Below, one piece after another: positions 49,910 through 58,854 of a stretch of 64,000 nt of DNA. The notes under the pieces are model-generated. The model was given only the letters and a program-made list of their open reading frames with translations. It made no database searches and was not told the origin of the DNA. Each line of letters starts with the position of its first letter. Position 1 is the first letter of the stretch. The DNA is from Klenkia soli. GTDB lineage: Bacteria; Actinomycetota; Actinomycetes; Mycobacteriales; Geodermatophilaceae. The translations under genes were made by a program, and so were the position numbers. The stretch is from NCBI RefSeq assembly GCF_900103975.1, contig NZ_FNIR01000004.1, positions 1-64,000 of the forward strand, given 5' to 3'.

Positions 49910-51316
49910 GTGGTCGACCGGCTGACCTCGCTGGATGCGTCGTTCCTGTACCTCGAGGACGCCGACACCCCGATGCACGTGGCGGGGTTCCTGGTCCTCG
50001 AGTCCCCACGGGGCGGCCTGGACCACGACGACCTGGTCGAGCTGGTCAGCTCGCGCCTGGTGCTCGTGCCCCGGTTCCGGCAGAAGGTGGTCGAGGTGCC
50101 CGGGCACCTGGCCAACCCGGCCTGGATCGACGACCCCGACTTCGACGTCACCTACCACGTGCGCCGCTCGGCGCTGCCCCGGCCGGGCACCGAGGAGCAG
50201 CTGCTGGACCTCGTCGCCCGGCTGACCGCCCGGCCGCTGGACCACTCCCGTCCGCTGTGGGAGATGTACCTGGTCGAGGGGCTGGCCGGCGACCGGATCG
50301 CCGTCGTCACCAAGACCCACCCGGCCCTCGTCGACGGGCTGACCGCGATCGACATCGGCCAGGTGATCCTGGACGACGCCCCGGTGCCCGCCGACCGGCC
50401 GGCCCCGCCCGACGACTGGCGGCCGCGGCGTCCCCCGGGGCCGGTCGGCCTGGTGTGGGAGGCCGTCGAGGAGGCGGTCCAGCGGCCCACCGCGGTGCTG
50501 GACACCGTGCGCACCGCGACGGGGGACCTCCGGGCGACCGTCGGCCGGTTGGCCGGCACGGCCACCTCGGTGCTGAGCGCGCTGGCCCGCACCACGGTCC
50601 GGCCCGCGCCGACCAGCCCGCTCAACGGGTCCATCGGCCGGCAGCGCCGGGTCGCGGTCGCCCGGGCCGACCTCGACGAGCTCAAGGCGGTGCGCCGCGC
50701 CCTGGGCGGCACCGTCAACGACGTCCTCCTGGCCACGGTCACCGGGGCGTTGCGGGAGTGGCTGCTGTCCCGCGGCGAACCGGTGGTCGGGTCGACCTCG
50801 ATCCGCGCGCTCGTGCCGGTGTCCGTGCGGCCCGAGGACGCCGAGGACGACGAGGGGACCGTCGTGTCCTCGTTGCTGCTGGACCTGCCGGTGGGCGAGC
50901 CGAACCCCCGGGTCCGCGTGGCCCGCATCGGGTACGCCATGCGCGGTGCGGCCCAGGGCGGCCAGTCGGTGGGGGCCGACACCCTCGTCGCGCTGTCGGG
51001 GTTCGCCCCGCCGACCCTGCACGCGCTCGGCGCCCGGGCCGCCAGCGGGCTCTCCCGCCGGTTGTTCAACCTGGTGGTCACCAACGTGCCGGGTCCGCAG
51101 GTGCCGCTGTACGCCGCGGGCGCGCGGATGCTCGAGGTGTTCCCCGTGGTGCCGCTGGCCCGGGGGCAGGGCCTGGCCATCGGGTTGACCAGCTACGACG
51201 GCACCGTCTACTTCGGGCTCAACGCCGACCGCGACTCCGTGAGCGACGTCGACGTCCTGGCCGACCTCATCGAGCAGGAGGTCGCCGACCTGGTGGACAC
51301 CACCCGGGAGACCTGA
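49910..51316 (+). CDS. WS/DGAT family acyltransferase with altered HHxxxDG motif
   Basis: 468 residues, the standard length. LTSLDASFLYLEDADTPMHVAGFLVLE and NPAWIDDPDFDVTYHVRRSALPRPG are typical of wax-ester synthase/diacylglycerol acyltransferases, as is FNLVVTNVPGPQVPLYAAGARM late in the protein. The active site, normally HHxxxDG, reads KTHPALVDG (His at residue 137), so the second, catalytic-type His is Pro. Either activity is altered or this is a separate subfamily. The GTG follows GGAGGGAG; TAGGTT at 49880 may be a -10. Confidence 0.88.
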   Translation: MVDRLTSLDASFLYLEDADTPMHVAGFLVLESPRGGLDHDDLVELVSSRLVLVPRFRQKVVEVPGHLANPAWIDDPDFDVTYHVRRSALPRPGTEEQLLDLVARLTARPLDHSRPLWEMYLVEGLAGDRIAVVTKTHPALVDGLTAIDIGQVILDDAPVPADRPAPPDDWRPRRPPGPVGLVWEAVEEAVQRPTAVLDTVRTATGDLRATVGRLAGTATSVLSALARTTVRPAPTSPLNGSIGRQRRVAVARADLDELKAVRRALGGTVNDVLLATVTGALREWLLSRGEPVVGSTSIRALVPVSVRPEDAEDDEGTVVSSLLLDLPVGEPNPRVRVARIGYAMRGAAQGGQSVGADTLVALSGFAPPTLHALGARAASGLSRRLFNLVVTNVPGPQVPLYAAGARMLEVFPVVPLARGQGLAIGLTSYDGTVYFGLNADRDSVSDVDVLADLIEQEVADLVDTTRET

Positions 51317-51340
51317 CCCCCGGTGGGCGACACTGGTGCG

Positions 51341-51847
51341 ATGCGCGTGTACCTGCCGGCGACGACCACCGTCCTGCGCCGCCTCCTCGACGACGGCCGG
51401 CTCACCGGACCGCTGACGGTGTTCGCGGTGACCCCCGAGCTGCGGGGGTTCTACGACTCCGGCGACGCCGACGAGGAGGAGCTCGAGTACGCGGCCCTGC
51501 TGGCGGCGGCCCGGGCCAGCCTGCGCCTGGTGGACGTCGACCCCACCGCGGCCCGGCGGCGGGTGGTCGTCGCGGCGGACCTGCCCGACGACGCGGTGGT
51601 GCCCCTGGGCGACCCCGACACCGACCGGGGTGCCGCCCGGGCGACCACCGACGTGGCGATGGCCGACGTCGCCAGCGCGCACATCGACGTCACCGAGGCC
51701 GAGGCGGACGTCGCGAAGGCGGTCGGCGTCGTGCTGGAGGCCGACCTGGGCAGCGAGGACGCCCAGTTCGTGGTCGACCAGGCCGAGGGCCACGAGCTGG
51801 CCTGGTACGCCACGCAGGAGATCGGCCCGGCCCTCGACCTGCTGTGA
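51341..51847 (+). CDS. Conserved hypothetical protein (DUF6912-like)
   Basis: 168 residues. It begins MRVYLPATTTVLRRLL and contains the conserved ELRGFYDSGDADEEELEYAALLAAARASLRLVD and IDVTEAEADVAKAV blocks seen in DUF6912-type actinobacterial proteins; the function is unknown. No membrane helix. GACACT lies six bases before the ATG. A hairpin at 51857-51876 ends the unit, convergent with the FHA-FtsK gene. Confidence 0.75.
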   Translation: MRVYLPATTTVLRRLLDDGRLTGPLTVFAVTPELRGFYDSGDADEEELEYAALLAAARASLRLVDVDPTAARRRVVVAADLPDDAVVPLGDPDTDRGAARATTDVAMADVASAHIDVTEAEADVAKAVGVVLEADLGSEDAQFVVDQAEGHELAWYATQEIGPALDLL

Positions 51848-51856
51848 CGCGGGGCC

Positions 51857-51876
51857 CCGGGACGGGGCCGTCCCGG
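51857..51876. terminator. Short hairpin between convergent genes
   Basis: CCGGGACGG (51857-51865) pairs with CCGTCCCGG (51868-51876), with the innermost pairs opened as the loop. It separates genes ending at 51847 and 51881. Confidence 0.55.
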
Positions 51877-51880
51877 CGGG

Positions 51881-54800
51881 TCACCTGGCGACCTGCACCC
51901 GGGTGACGGCACCGGCGGTGACCAGCCAGCCCGAGCCCGGACGGGCCGGGAGGTCGGCGCGCGGGATCCGCAGCGACAGCAGCTCGGCGTCGCCCCGCGC
52001 CGGCTGCAGCAGCAGTGCCGTGCGGGTGCGGCGCAGCGCAGGTCCGGGCCCGCGGAACGTGCCCGCCACGTCGGCCGGGGTCGCCGCGGCGACCAGCACC
52101 GTCGACGCCCCCGGGGCGGTCAGGCCGGCCAGCGCGTCGAGCACCGGGTCGGGCAGATGGCCCAGGTCGTCGACCAGGACGACGGCGGGCGACCCGGCTG
52201 CCGCCGCCCACGCCGGCAGCTCGACCACCCGGTCGGGCACGACGGCGAGCACGCCGTGGGGCAGCGGGACACCGAGGCGCTCGCGGGGTCCGACCACGAA
52301 CGCCGCCGGGGTCCCACCGGCCGCCAGCCGGCCGGCCAGCGCGGCCAGCGTGCTGCTGCGACCGCTCCCCGGTGGCCCGGCGACCAGCAGCCCGCCCGTG
52401 CGCACCAGGTCCAGGAGCACCGGGCTGCCGTCGTCGCCGCCGGGACCGAGGGCGACGACCCCGGGCCGGAGGGTCGGGACATCAGGTGCGGGTGGGTCCG
52501 GCGGCAGCTGCACGACCGCGATCCGCCCGGGCACGGGGTGGGCCGCCACGACCGGCAGCGCGCGCGGGAGGGCCAGCTGGACCTCGAGGGCGTCGTCGTC
52601 CAGCAGTGCCCGGCCCGGTGGCCGGTGGCCGGGGACGACCCGGGCGGGCACCCCGGCGGCGGCGTAGTCGGCGCGGTCCGCGAGGGGGAGCACCAACCGG
52701 TGCGCGGCGGCCCCGGCCCACCGGCCGCCCGGCAGCACGCGGTCGGCGGTGAGCACCGCGGTCAGGCCGACGGCCGCGCCCTCGCGCAGCAGGCGGAGCA
52801 GGGCGGCCCCGCCGGTGCCGGGGGCCAGCTCCTCCAGGGAGGACCAGACGGAGTCGACCCCGTCGACGAGCAGGAGCAGGTGGGGCGCCGGGGTGTCGCC
52901 AGCTCGCCGTCGGTCCACCTCCTCCTGCAACCGGCCGAGCAGCCGCTGCAGGCGGTGGCCGTCCCCGCGCTGCAGGTGGGTGCCGGTCAGCGGACCGCCG
53001 CGGACGGCCGCAGTGAGGGCCCCGCCGGCGTGGTCGACGGCGTGCACGTGCACGTCCGCGGGGGTCAGCCGGTGCACCGCCTCGGCCAGCAGCGTCCGCA
53101 GGGCGGTGCTGCGGCCGCTGCCCGGACCGCCGACCACCAGCCAGCCACCCCCGGCGGCGAGGTCCACCAGCAGCGGGTCCTGCCGCTGCACCGCCGGCCG
53201 GTCCACCAGCCCCCAGGCGAGCAGGCCCGGCGCCCGCGCCGGGTCGGCCCCGGGCAGCGGCTGCTCGACCCGGTCGGGCAGCACGGGCAGCCAGGGCCGC
53301 GGTGGGACGGGGAGCCCCTCGGCGTCCGCCCGGGCCCGCAGGTCGGCCACCTCGGCGGCCAGGTCCGTGCGCTCCGTGGGCTCGGCGGCCAGGTCGTCGA
53401 CCGGGTCGACCGGCCACCGCCAGCGCCGGGCGGTCACCGGTGCGCGACCGGTGGGCGGTGCAGCGGTGCCCACCCGCGCCACCTGCAGGGGCACCGGCGC
53501 GCCGGCACCGACGCGGAGCAGGCCCCGGCCCGGTCGGTCGACCGGGATCCAGGCCGCGTCGGGCACGCCCAGGACGTCGCGGGAGCCGGCCTCGTCGGTG
53601 GTCCGCAGGCACAGCCGCACGGTGCAGTTGGCCCGGATCTCGGGGCTCACGACGCCCGAGGGCCGTTGGGTGGCCAGCACCAGGTGCACCCCCAGCGACC
53701 GGCCGCGCTGGGCGATGGCCACCAGACCCGGCACGAAGCCGGGCAGCTCGTCGCCGAGGGTGGCGAACTCGTCGACCACGATCACCAACCGGGGCAGCAG
53801 CACCCCCGGGTCGAGGTCGGTGAGGTCGCGCGCGCCGTGGTCGGCCAGCAGCCGCTCCCGCCGGGTCAGCTCGGCCCCCAGCGAGCGGAGCGCCCGGGCG
53901 GTCGAGGCGCCGTCGAGGTCGGTGAGGACACCGACCGTGTGCGGCAGCTGCGCGGCCTCGGCGAAGGCGGCCCCGCCCTTGTAGTCGACCAGCAGGAAGC
54001 TGCACAGGTCCGGCGGGTGGGCCGCAGCGATGCTCAGCACCGTCGTGCGCAGCAGCTCGGACTTGCCCGCCCCGGTGGTGCCGGCGACGAGGGCGTGCGG
54101 GCCGTCCGCGCACAGGTCCAGCACGACCGGCCCCGCCGGCCCGGTGCCGAGGAGGGCGGTGAGGTGGGACCGGCTCCTGGACCACCGGGTGGGGGTGGTG
54201 GCCACGAGGTCCCGCCAGCGGACCTGGCCGGGGATCCCCGCCGGTCCCCGGGGCACCGTCAGCGGCGCCAGGTCGGCCGCCACCTGACCGCCGACCTCCT
54301 CGTCGGCGAGGTCCAGGTCGAGGTCCTGGTCGGGCCGGCCGGGTCGGTGCAGGCGCGCGCGGCCGCCGGTGCCGCCGACCACGTCGAGCACCGCCCGGTC
54401 CTGGCCGTCGCGGGACGGGCCGCCGGTGGACACCACCGCGGCGCCGGCGTCGACCATCCGTGCCACCCAGGTGCGGGCCGCGGCGTCGAGCTCGCCGGCG
54501 TGCCCGGTGTCGACGACGACCAGGTGCGGGCCGGAGCCGACGGCGGTGGGGTGGGCCCCGGGCAGGACGCCGACGTGCGGCAGCCAGCGGGTCCAGCGCC
54601 AGTCGGGGAGTTCGCCGGCGGCGGCGAGCACCGTGATCGGCACGGCATCCGGCGGGTGCAGCACCGCCGTCTGGCAGACCAGCGCGCGGAGGACCCCCAG
54701 GACGGTGCCGCGGGGCCCGTGCAGGTCGAGCCACCGGCCGCGCAGGTCGACGGTGACGGGCAGGCGGTCGGCCGGTTCCGGTGTCCCCGGGGAGCCGGGC

Positions 54801-55927
54801 GGCCGGCGGAGGACGGCGGTGGGCCCGGGACCCGTGCCCACGCGCAGGACCAGCAGGTCGGGGTCGCCCGGGCCGCGCTCCCACAGCGGGCCCGATCGGC
54901 GCCGGGCGGCGGCGGCCAGCTGGGCCAGGTCCGGCGCCCGTCGGTCGCGCACGGCGAGCTCGTCGGCCACGGCCGCCGTGATCCGGGTGGTCACCTCGGC
55001 GAGGGCGACCCCGTGGTCCGCGGTGCGGCGCCGGTGCCCCCGCCGTCCTGACCAGCGGTCGCCGGCCCAGCTGCCCAGAGCGGCCATCGGGCTCAGCAGC
55101 GCGAGCAGGAGGAACTGGGGCGCCGCCAGCACCCAGGCCATCGTGACCCCGGCCGCGGCCGGGAGGGCGATGGCCAGCCAGGCCAGCTGTCGCCGGGGTG
55201 GCTCGGCCGGTGCGTCGGGCTCCTCGACGACCACCTCCGCGACGGCCGGGTGCACCGGACGGACGGGGGCTCTGGCCGACAACCGGCCACCGGGGGCCGC
55301 CTCGGTGACCGCCGGCGGACCGCCCGGCGCGGCCAGCCGCACGGAGCTCGAGCCGATCCGCAGCACCGCCCCCAGCGGCCAGGGCAGCGGATCGGGACCG
55401 ACCGCGTGCTCACCGCCCCCGGTCGCGGCGGTGCGGGCGAGGCGGGTGCCGTTGGCCGACCCGAGGTCGCGCACGGTCACCCCGGTCGCGGTCACGGCCA
55501 CCTCCACGTGCTCGCGGGAGACCTCGGTGTCGGGCAGTGCCAGCCGGGGGGACGGCGAGGCGGCGGGTCCGCGTCCCCGCCCGACCACCAGCACCCCCTG
55601 CGCCACCGCGAGGGTGCGGCCGGCACCGGGACCGGCGCAGACGTGCAGCTCGAGGGCTCCGCCGGGACCGCCGCCGCGCGGGCCGGGGCGGTCGGCACCC
55701 AGCCGGGCACCGTGCCGCAGTGCCGGGTCGCCCAGGGTTGTCCGGTCGGGGAGGGGGCGGGACCCGGCCCAGAGCTCCGCCACGGGGACCCCGGCGGTGG
55801 CCAGGGCGGCGCGGACGTCGTGCAGCGGAGCCCCGTCGGGGCCGGTGACCTCGACGTCGACGTCGCCCGACTCCGTGCGCAGCGTCCACCGGCGGGCGAC
55901 CACCTCGGGCGGGGGACTGTCGGGCAC
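51881..55927 (-). CDS. FHA-domain FtsK/SpoIIIE (EccC-like) ATPase of a type VII-like system
   Basis: 1348 residues. In order: a ubiquitin-like N-terminus (RRWTLRTESGDVDVEV), an FHA domain at about 95-165 (VVGRGRG, EVSREHVEVAV, RDLGSANGTRL), two membrane helices near 255-290, and three FtsK-type ATPase domains. P-loops are VAGTTGAGKSELLRT near 612, VVGGPGSGRSTALRT near 929 and GPPGSGRSSTLAAL near 1182; only the first keeps the Walker Lys. Walker B of domain 1 is LVIVVDEF. EccC proteins pull WXG100 substrates through type VII channels, and a WXG100-like gene is divergent 150 bases away. GTG start at 55927. Confidence 0.9.
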   Translation of the reverse strand: MPDSPPPEVVARRWTLRTESGDVDVEVTGPDGAPLHDVRAALATAGVPVAELWAGSRPLPDRTTLGDPALRHGARLGADRPGPRGGGPGGALELHVCAGPGAGRTLAVAQGVLVVGRGRGPAASPSPRLALPDTEVSREHVEVAVTATGVTVRDLGSANGTRLARTAATGGGEHAVGPDPLPWPLGAVLRIGSSSVRLAAPGGPPAVTEAAPGGRLSARAPVRPVHPAVAEVVVEEPDAPAEPPRRQLAWLAIALPAAAGVTMAWVLAAPQFLLLALLSPMAALGSWAGDRWSGRRGHRRRTADHGVALAEVTTRITAAVADELAVRDRRAPDLAQLAAAARRRSGPLWERGPGDPDLLVLRVGTGPGPTAVLRRPPGSPGTPEPADRLPVTVDLRGRWLDLHGPRGTVLGVLRALVCQTAVLHPPDAVPITVLAAAGELPDWRWTRWLPHVGVLPGAHPTAVGSGPHLVVVDTGHAGELDAAARTWVARMVDAGAAVVSTGGPSRDGQDRAVLDVVGGTGGRARLHRPGRPDQDLDLDLADEEVGGQVAADLAPLTVPRGPAGIPGQVRWRDLVATTPTRWSRSRSHLTALLGTGPAGPVVLDLCADGPHALVAGTTGAGKSELLRTTVLSIAAAHPPDLCSFLLVDYKGGAAFAEAAQLPHTVGVLTDLDGASTARALRSLGAELTRRERLLADHGARDLTDLDPGVLLPRLVIVVDEFATLGDELPGFVPGLVAIAQRGRSLGVHLVLATQRPSGVVSPEIRANCTVRLCLRTTDEAGSRDVLGVPDAAWIPVDRPGRGLLRVGAGAPVPLQVARVGTAAPPTGRAPVTARRWRWPVDPVDDLAAEPTERTDLAAEVADLRARADAEGLPVPPRPWLPVLPDRVEQPLPGADPARAPGLLAWGLVDRPAVQRQDPLLVDLAAGGGWLVVGGPGSGRSTALRTLLAEAVHRLTPADVHVHAVDHAGGALTAAVRGGPLTGTHLQRGDGHRLQRLLGRLQEEVDRRRAGDTPAPHLLLLVDGVDSVWSSLEELAPGTGGAALLRLLREGAAVGLTAVLTADRVLPGGRWAGAAAHRLVLPLADRADYAAAGVPARVVPGHRPPGRALLDDDALEVQLALPRALPVVAAHPVPGRIAVVQLPPDPPAPDVPTLRPGVVALGPGGDDGSPVLLDLVRTGGLLVAGPPGSGRSSTLAALAGRLAAGGTPAAFVVGPRERLGVPLPHGVLAVVPDRVVELPAWAAAAGSPAVVLVDDLGHLPDPVLDALAGLTAPGASTVLVAAATPADVAGTFRGPGPALRRTRTALLLQPARGDAELLSLRIPRADLPARPGSGWLVTAGAVTRVQVAR

Positions 55928-56076
55928 AGGGGGAGGGTGCCCCGACCGACCGGCCGGCGGGGGTGCCCGGGCGGATCTGTGGACAGGTGCCCGGACTGTG
56001 GACGGCGACCGGTGCGGACGGCGCCGCCGACCTACCGTCCCCGCTCGACCGGGAGGTGCCCGGACGAGGAGGAACC

Positions 56077-56370
56077 ATGAAGGTCGACATCGCCACCCTG
56101 CAGGCCATGGCCGCGCAGTGCCAGGGGGAGGCCGCCGAGCAGTCGGCCCGGCTGGGCACGCTGTCCTCGGGCATCGACACCGGGGTCACCGACGGGTGGA
56201 CCGACAGCGCGGCCGCCGTCCAGTTCCGTGCCCTGTACGACCAGTGGCGGGCCGGCAGCGCGGGCGTGAGCGAGGCCCTTTCGGGCATGGGCCGGCTGCT
56301 CACCGACGTGGGCAACGCCTACCAGCAGCACGAGGCCGAGATGGCCGCCCGGATCGGTGCGATGGTCTGA
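56077..56370 (+). CDS. WXG100-like (Esx) protein
   Basis: 97 residues, the usual length, no signal peptide, helical throughout. Two helices flank a turn with GWTDSAAAVQFRALYDQWRAG: the W-x-G motif is W-T-D here, which some family members tolerate. It would dimerise and be the export substrate of the divergent EccC-like ATPase. The ATG follows GAGGAGGAACC, a very strong ribosome-binding site; TACCGT upstream may be a -10. No second esx gene is present. Confidence 0.85.
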   Translation: MKVDIATLQAMAAQCQGEAAEQSARLGTLSSGIDTGVTDGWTDSAAAVQFRALYDQWRAGSAGVSEALSGMGRLLTDVGNAYQQHEAEMAARIGAMV

Positions 56371-56376
56371 TCGGGG

Positions 56377-57294
56377 TCAGCCCGGCCGGTCGCCGTCCCC
56401 CGCGGGGACGGCGACCGGCGGCGGGCCGGCCACCGCACGGGCCCGCCGCAGGCGCTCCCACGGCAGGATCGACAGGATCGCGATGCAGTGCGGCAGGAAG
56501 ATGATGCCGACGCCGGCGTAGACCATGACGTGGAAGCCGAGCAGGAACAGGACCAGCCCGATCCGGGCCCGGTCGCTGCGCACCAGCAGCATCAGCGGTG
56601 AGAGGAACTCGAAGGCCAGCATCGCCCACTGGGCCGCCGGCAGCAGCCAGGCCACGTCCAGGGTCCAGGTGGCCAGGTCGGTGCCGCGGCGCACGATCGC
56701 GCGGGTCAGGGTGGAGCCGGTGGCCCAGTCCCAGCCGCCGAACCGCATCTTGGCCCAGGCGGCCAGGAAGTAGGTGAGCATGACCGTGACCAGGATCGCC
56801 GCGGCCCCGAACCCGGCGGCCTGGGACGACCGGCGGTCGCGCCAGCGGGCCACCCCGATGGTGGGCAGCACCGCCAGGGCGACGAGGTAGGCGATCCGGT
56901 CGTGGTCGACCTTGCCGTAGCTCATCGCGATGACCATCCACTCCGCGTACAGGAGGAAGACGGCGGTGCCCAGCAGCCGGGGTGCCCGTCCGCTCGCCGC
57001 GACGACCGCGGCGAGGACGAGGGCCCACTGCACGACCAGCACGACGGTGTGCGTCGGGGTGGGCAGGTGCAGGATCCGCCCGATCAGCAGCGGTTGGTAG
57101 TACTCGGTCGGGACGTCGGCGTGCGCCTTGACCCACGCGGTGGTGAGGAAGACGTCGACCGGGACGAACAGGTAGGCGATGGTCCGGAAGACCGCGATGC
57201 GGGCCAGCGGCACCGGGCGGAACCACCAGCGCGGGGTCAGCGGCACCGCGGGCTCGGTCTCGGGGCGCACGGCCAGCTGCGGCGCGGCGCTCAC
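56377..57294 (-). CDS. HTTM-domain membrane protein (gamma-carboxylase-like)
   Basis: 305 residues with about seven or eight helices. FRPVPLARIAVFRTIAYLFVPVDVF, YQPLLIGRILHLPTPT, and LTYFLAAWAKMRFGGWDWATGSTL near residue 180 followed by FEFLSPLMLLVRS are typical of HTTM (vitamin K-dependent gamma-carboxylase-like) proteins. The soluble carboxylase part is absent. Bacterial members have unknown roles. The GTG at 57294 overlaps the stop of the upstream gene (GTGA). It converges on the WXG100 gene. Confidence 0.85.
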   Translation of the reverse strand: MSAAPQLAVRPETEPAVPLTPRWWFRPVPLARIAVFRTIAYLFVPVDVFLTTAWVKAHADVPTEYYQPLLIGRILHLPTPTHTVVLVVQWALVLAAVVAASGRAPRLLGTAVFLLYAEWMVIAMSYGKVDHDRIAYLVALAVLPTIGVARWRDRRSSQAAGFGAAAILVTVMLTYFLAAWAKMRFGGWDWATGSTLTRAIVRRGTDLATWTLDVAWLLPAAQWAMLAFEFLSPLMLLVRSDRARIGLVLFLLGFHVMVYAGVGIIFLPHCIAILSILPWERLRRARAVAGPPPVAVPAGDGDRPG

Positions 57295-57779
57295 GGGGCA
57301 CCGTCCAGGTCGTAGGACACCAGGACGTCGTCGGTGTAGGCCCCGGTCGGCTCGCCGTCGGCGAGCTCGATGTGCCGCTGGACGACCTCGACGCGGACGA
57401 GCTCGGGGCCGCCGGGGTGCCGCGACTCGTAGGACTCGGCGAGCAGCCCGAGCAGCGAGGGGTCGTCGACCAGCCGGGGCAGCTGGCCCTCGAACTCGGC
57501 CCGGCGCAGGCCGACCTCGCCGCCGGACAGCCGCACCTCCTCCTCGGCCGCCGTCACGCCGACCACCCGGGTGGAGACGACCGGGGTGTCCGGGTCGGCC
57601 CGGGTGGAGTACATGCGGAACGGGCCGAACGGGAACTCGGAGTCGTCGCCCCACACGCTGCCGGCCAGCAGGAGGGCCAGGACGACCGCGGCCGCGGCCA
57701 GCCGGGCCCGTCGTCCGGCGGCACCGAGCCGCACGACCTCCGGTTCGGCCTGCACGTCGGGTGCGGTCTGGAGGGTCAC
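57291..57779 (-). CDS. Single-pass membrane protein, partner of the HTTM protein
   Basis: 162 residues. A helix at about 25-45 (RLAAAAVVLALLLAGSVWG) leads to an extracellular domain beginning DDSEFPFGPFRMYSTRADPDTPVVSTRVVGV. The FPFGPFRMYS block recurs, as I recall, in short proteins paired with HTTM genes. No enzymatic motif is seen. The GTG at 57779 is supported by a TACGAT -10 six bases upstream; the ATG-initiated longer form would include 21 non-conserved residues. Translationally coupled with the HTTM gene. Confidence 0.75.
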   Translation of the reverse strand: MTLQTAPDVQAEPEVVRLGAAGRRARLAAAAVVLALLLAGSVWGDDSEFPFGPFRMYSTRADPDTPVVSTRVVGVTAAEEEVRLSGGEVGLRRAEFEGQLPRLVDDPSLLGLLAESYESRHPGGPELVRVEVVQRHIELADGEPTGAYTDDVLVSYDLDGAP

Positions 57780-57785
57780 CGGCCC

Positions 57786-57791
57786 ATCGTA
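57786..57791 (-). promoter_or_regulatory. -10 element of a predicted leaderless promoter (HTTM operon)
   Basis: Minus-strand TACGAT, six bases before the GTG at 57779. Confidence 0.5.
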
Positions 57792-57861
57792 GGATCGCCG
57801 ACGGCCCGATGCGGTCACCCGCGCAGGGAACGTCCAGGTCAACGACGACAGGAGCCCATCC

Positions 57862-58368
57862 GTGCAGTTCGGCCGGTACTACGAGGAGTTCGAGGTCGGT
57901 GCGGTCTACAAGCACTGGCCCGGGAAGACGGTCACCGAGTACGACGACCACCTCTTCTGCCTCATCACCATGAACCACCACCCGCTGCACCTGGATGCGC
58001 ACTTCGCCGGCGAGACCACCGAGTTCGGCAAGAACGTGGTCGTCGGCAACTACGTCTACTCGCTGCTGCTGGGCATGAGCGTGGCCGACGTGAGCGGCAA
58101 GGCGATCGCCAACCTGGAGGTCGAGTCGCTCAAGCACGTGGCCCCCACGTTCCACGGCGACACGATCTACGGCGAGACCACCGTGCTGGACACGACCGAG
58201 TCCCGGTCCAAGGACGACCGGGGCGTCGTGCACGTGGAGACCATCGGCTACAAGCAGGACGGCACCGTCGTCTGCGTCTTCCGGCGCAAGGTGATGGTGC
58301 CCAAGCGCTCCTACGGCGACGCCCGGGGCGGCGAGCAGCCCGGCCGTCCCGAGCCGGTCCGCCGCTAG
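57862..58368 (+). CDS. MaoC family hot-dog dehydratase
   Basis: 168 residues. YEEFEVGAVYKHWPGKTVTEYDDHLFCLITMNHHPLHLDAHFA carries the hydratase-type Asp and His of the MaoC fold, and FGKNVVVGNYVYSLLLGMSV is the core helix and strand. It probably hydrates or dehydrates an enoyl-CoA-type substrate such as mesaconyl-CoA-like acids; the exact substrate is unknown. The GTG at 57862 follows AGGAG by seven bases. Divergent from the HTTM operon. Confidence 0.88.
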   Translation: MQFGRYYEEFEVGAVYKHWPGKTVTEYDDHLFCLITMNHHPLHLDAHFAGETTEFGKNVVVGNYVYSLLLGMSVADVSGKAIANLEVESLKHVAPTFHGDTIYGETTVLDTTESRSKDDRGVVHVETIGYKQDGTVVCVFRRKVMVPKRSYGDARGGEQPGRPEPVRR

Positions 58369-58399
58369 GTCGTCCGCCGCCGGTTCGTCCGCCGCTGTG

Positions 58400-58804
58400 T
58401 CAGCAGCGCGGCAGCTGGCCCCACCGGGTCAGGGCCTCGACCAGACCGGGGGTGCAGCGCAGCTGCCCGAGCCCGGCCAGGTCGACGAAGGCCACGTCCG
58501 CGGCGTCGTCCCCCGCCACGGGGACGGCGCCGGGGTCGACCATCGTGCAGGCCAGGTCGACCACCTCGTAGACCGGCGCGCCGGCCGGCACCAGGACCCG
58601 GCCGACCTCGGCGCCGGCCACCACGTGCAGGCCGGTCTCCTCCAGCACCTCCCGGACGACGGCGGTCGCGTCGTCCTCGCCGGGCTCGACGCGGCCCCCG
58701 GGCACCGACCACGCCCCCCGGTCGGGGTCGTGGCCGCGCTGCACCAGGAGCAGTCGTCCGGTCGCGTCGTGCACGACCCCACCCACGCACGCCACCGGGT
58801 CCAC
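58400..58804 (-). CDS. NUDIX hydrolase
   Basis: 134 residues. The Nudix box [23 protein letters not shown] is complete (about residues 36-58), with REVLEETG as the metal-binding core. It hydrolyses a nucleoside diphosphate linked to another group; substrate not predictable. GACACT six bases upstream of the GTG (minus strand) may be a leaderless -10. It shares a 50-base divergent promoter region with the DUF6758-like gene. Confidence 0.9.
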   Translation of the reverse strand: MDPVACVGGVVHDATGRLLLVQRGHDPDRGAWSVPGGRVEPGEDDATAVVREVLEETGLHVVAGAEVGRVLVPAGAPVYEVVDLACTMVDPGAVPVAGDDAADVAFVDLAGLGQLRCTPGLVEALTRWGQLPRC

Positions 58805-58810
58805 GTGCCC

Positions 58811-58847
58811 AGTGTCGTTGACAGGAGGGGGCCCGGACCGAGACGGT
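58811..58847. promoter_or_regulatory. Divergent promoter region NUDIX/DUF6758-like gene
   Basis: On the plus strand TTGACA (58818-58823), 18-base spacer, GACGGT (58842-58847), seven bases, ATG 58855. On the minus strand GACACT (58816-58811), six bases, GTG 58804. Both genes would be leaderless. Confidence 0.5.
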
Positions 58848-58854
58848 GGGCGGG

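Noticed and set aside
52157-55051. 964-codon open frame on the plus strand opposite the EccC-like gene
   Set aside because: Gly/Gln/Arg/Val-rich shadow translation; the minus-strand protein has clear FHA and P-loop motifs.
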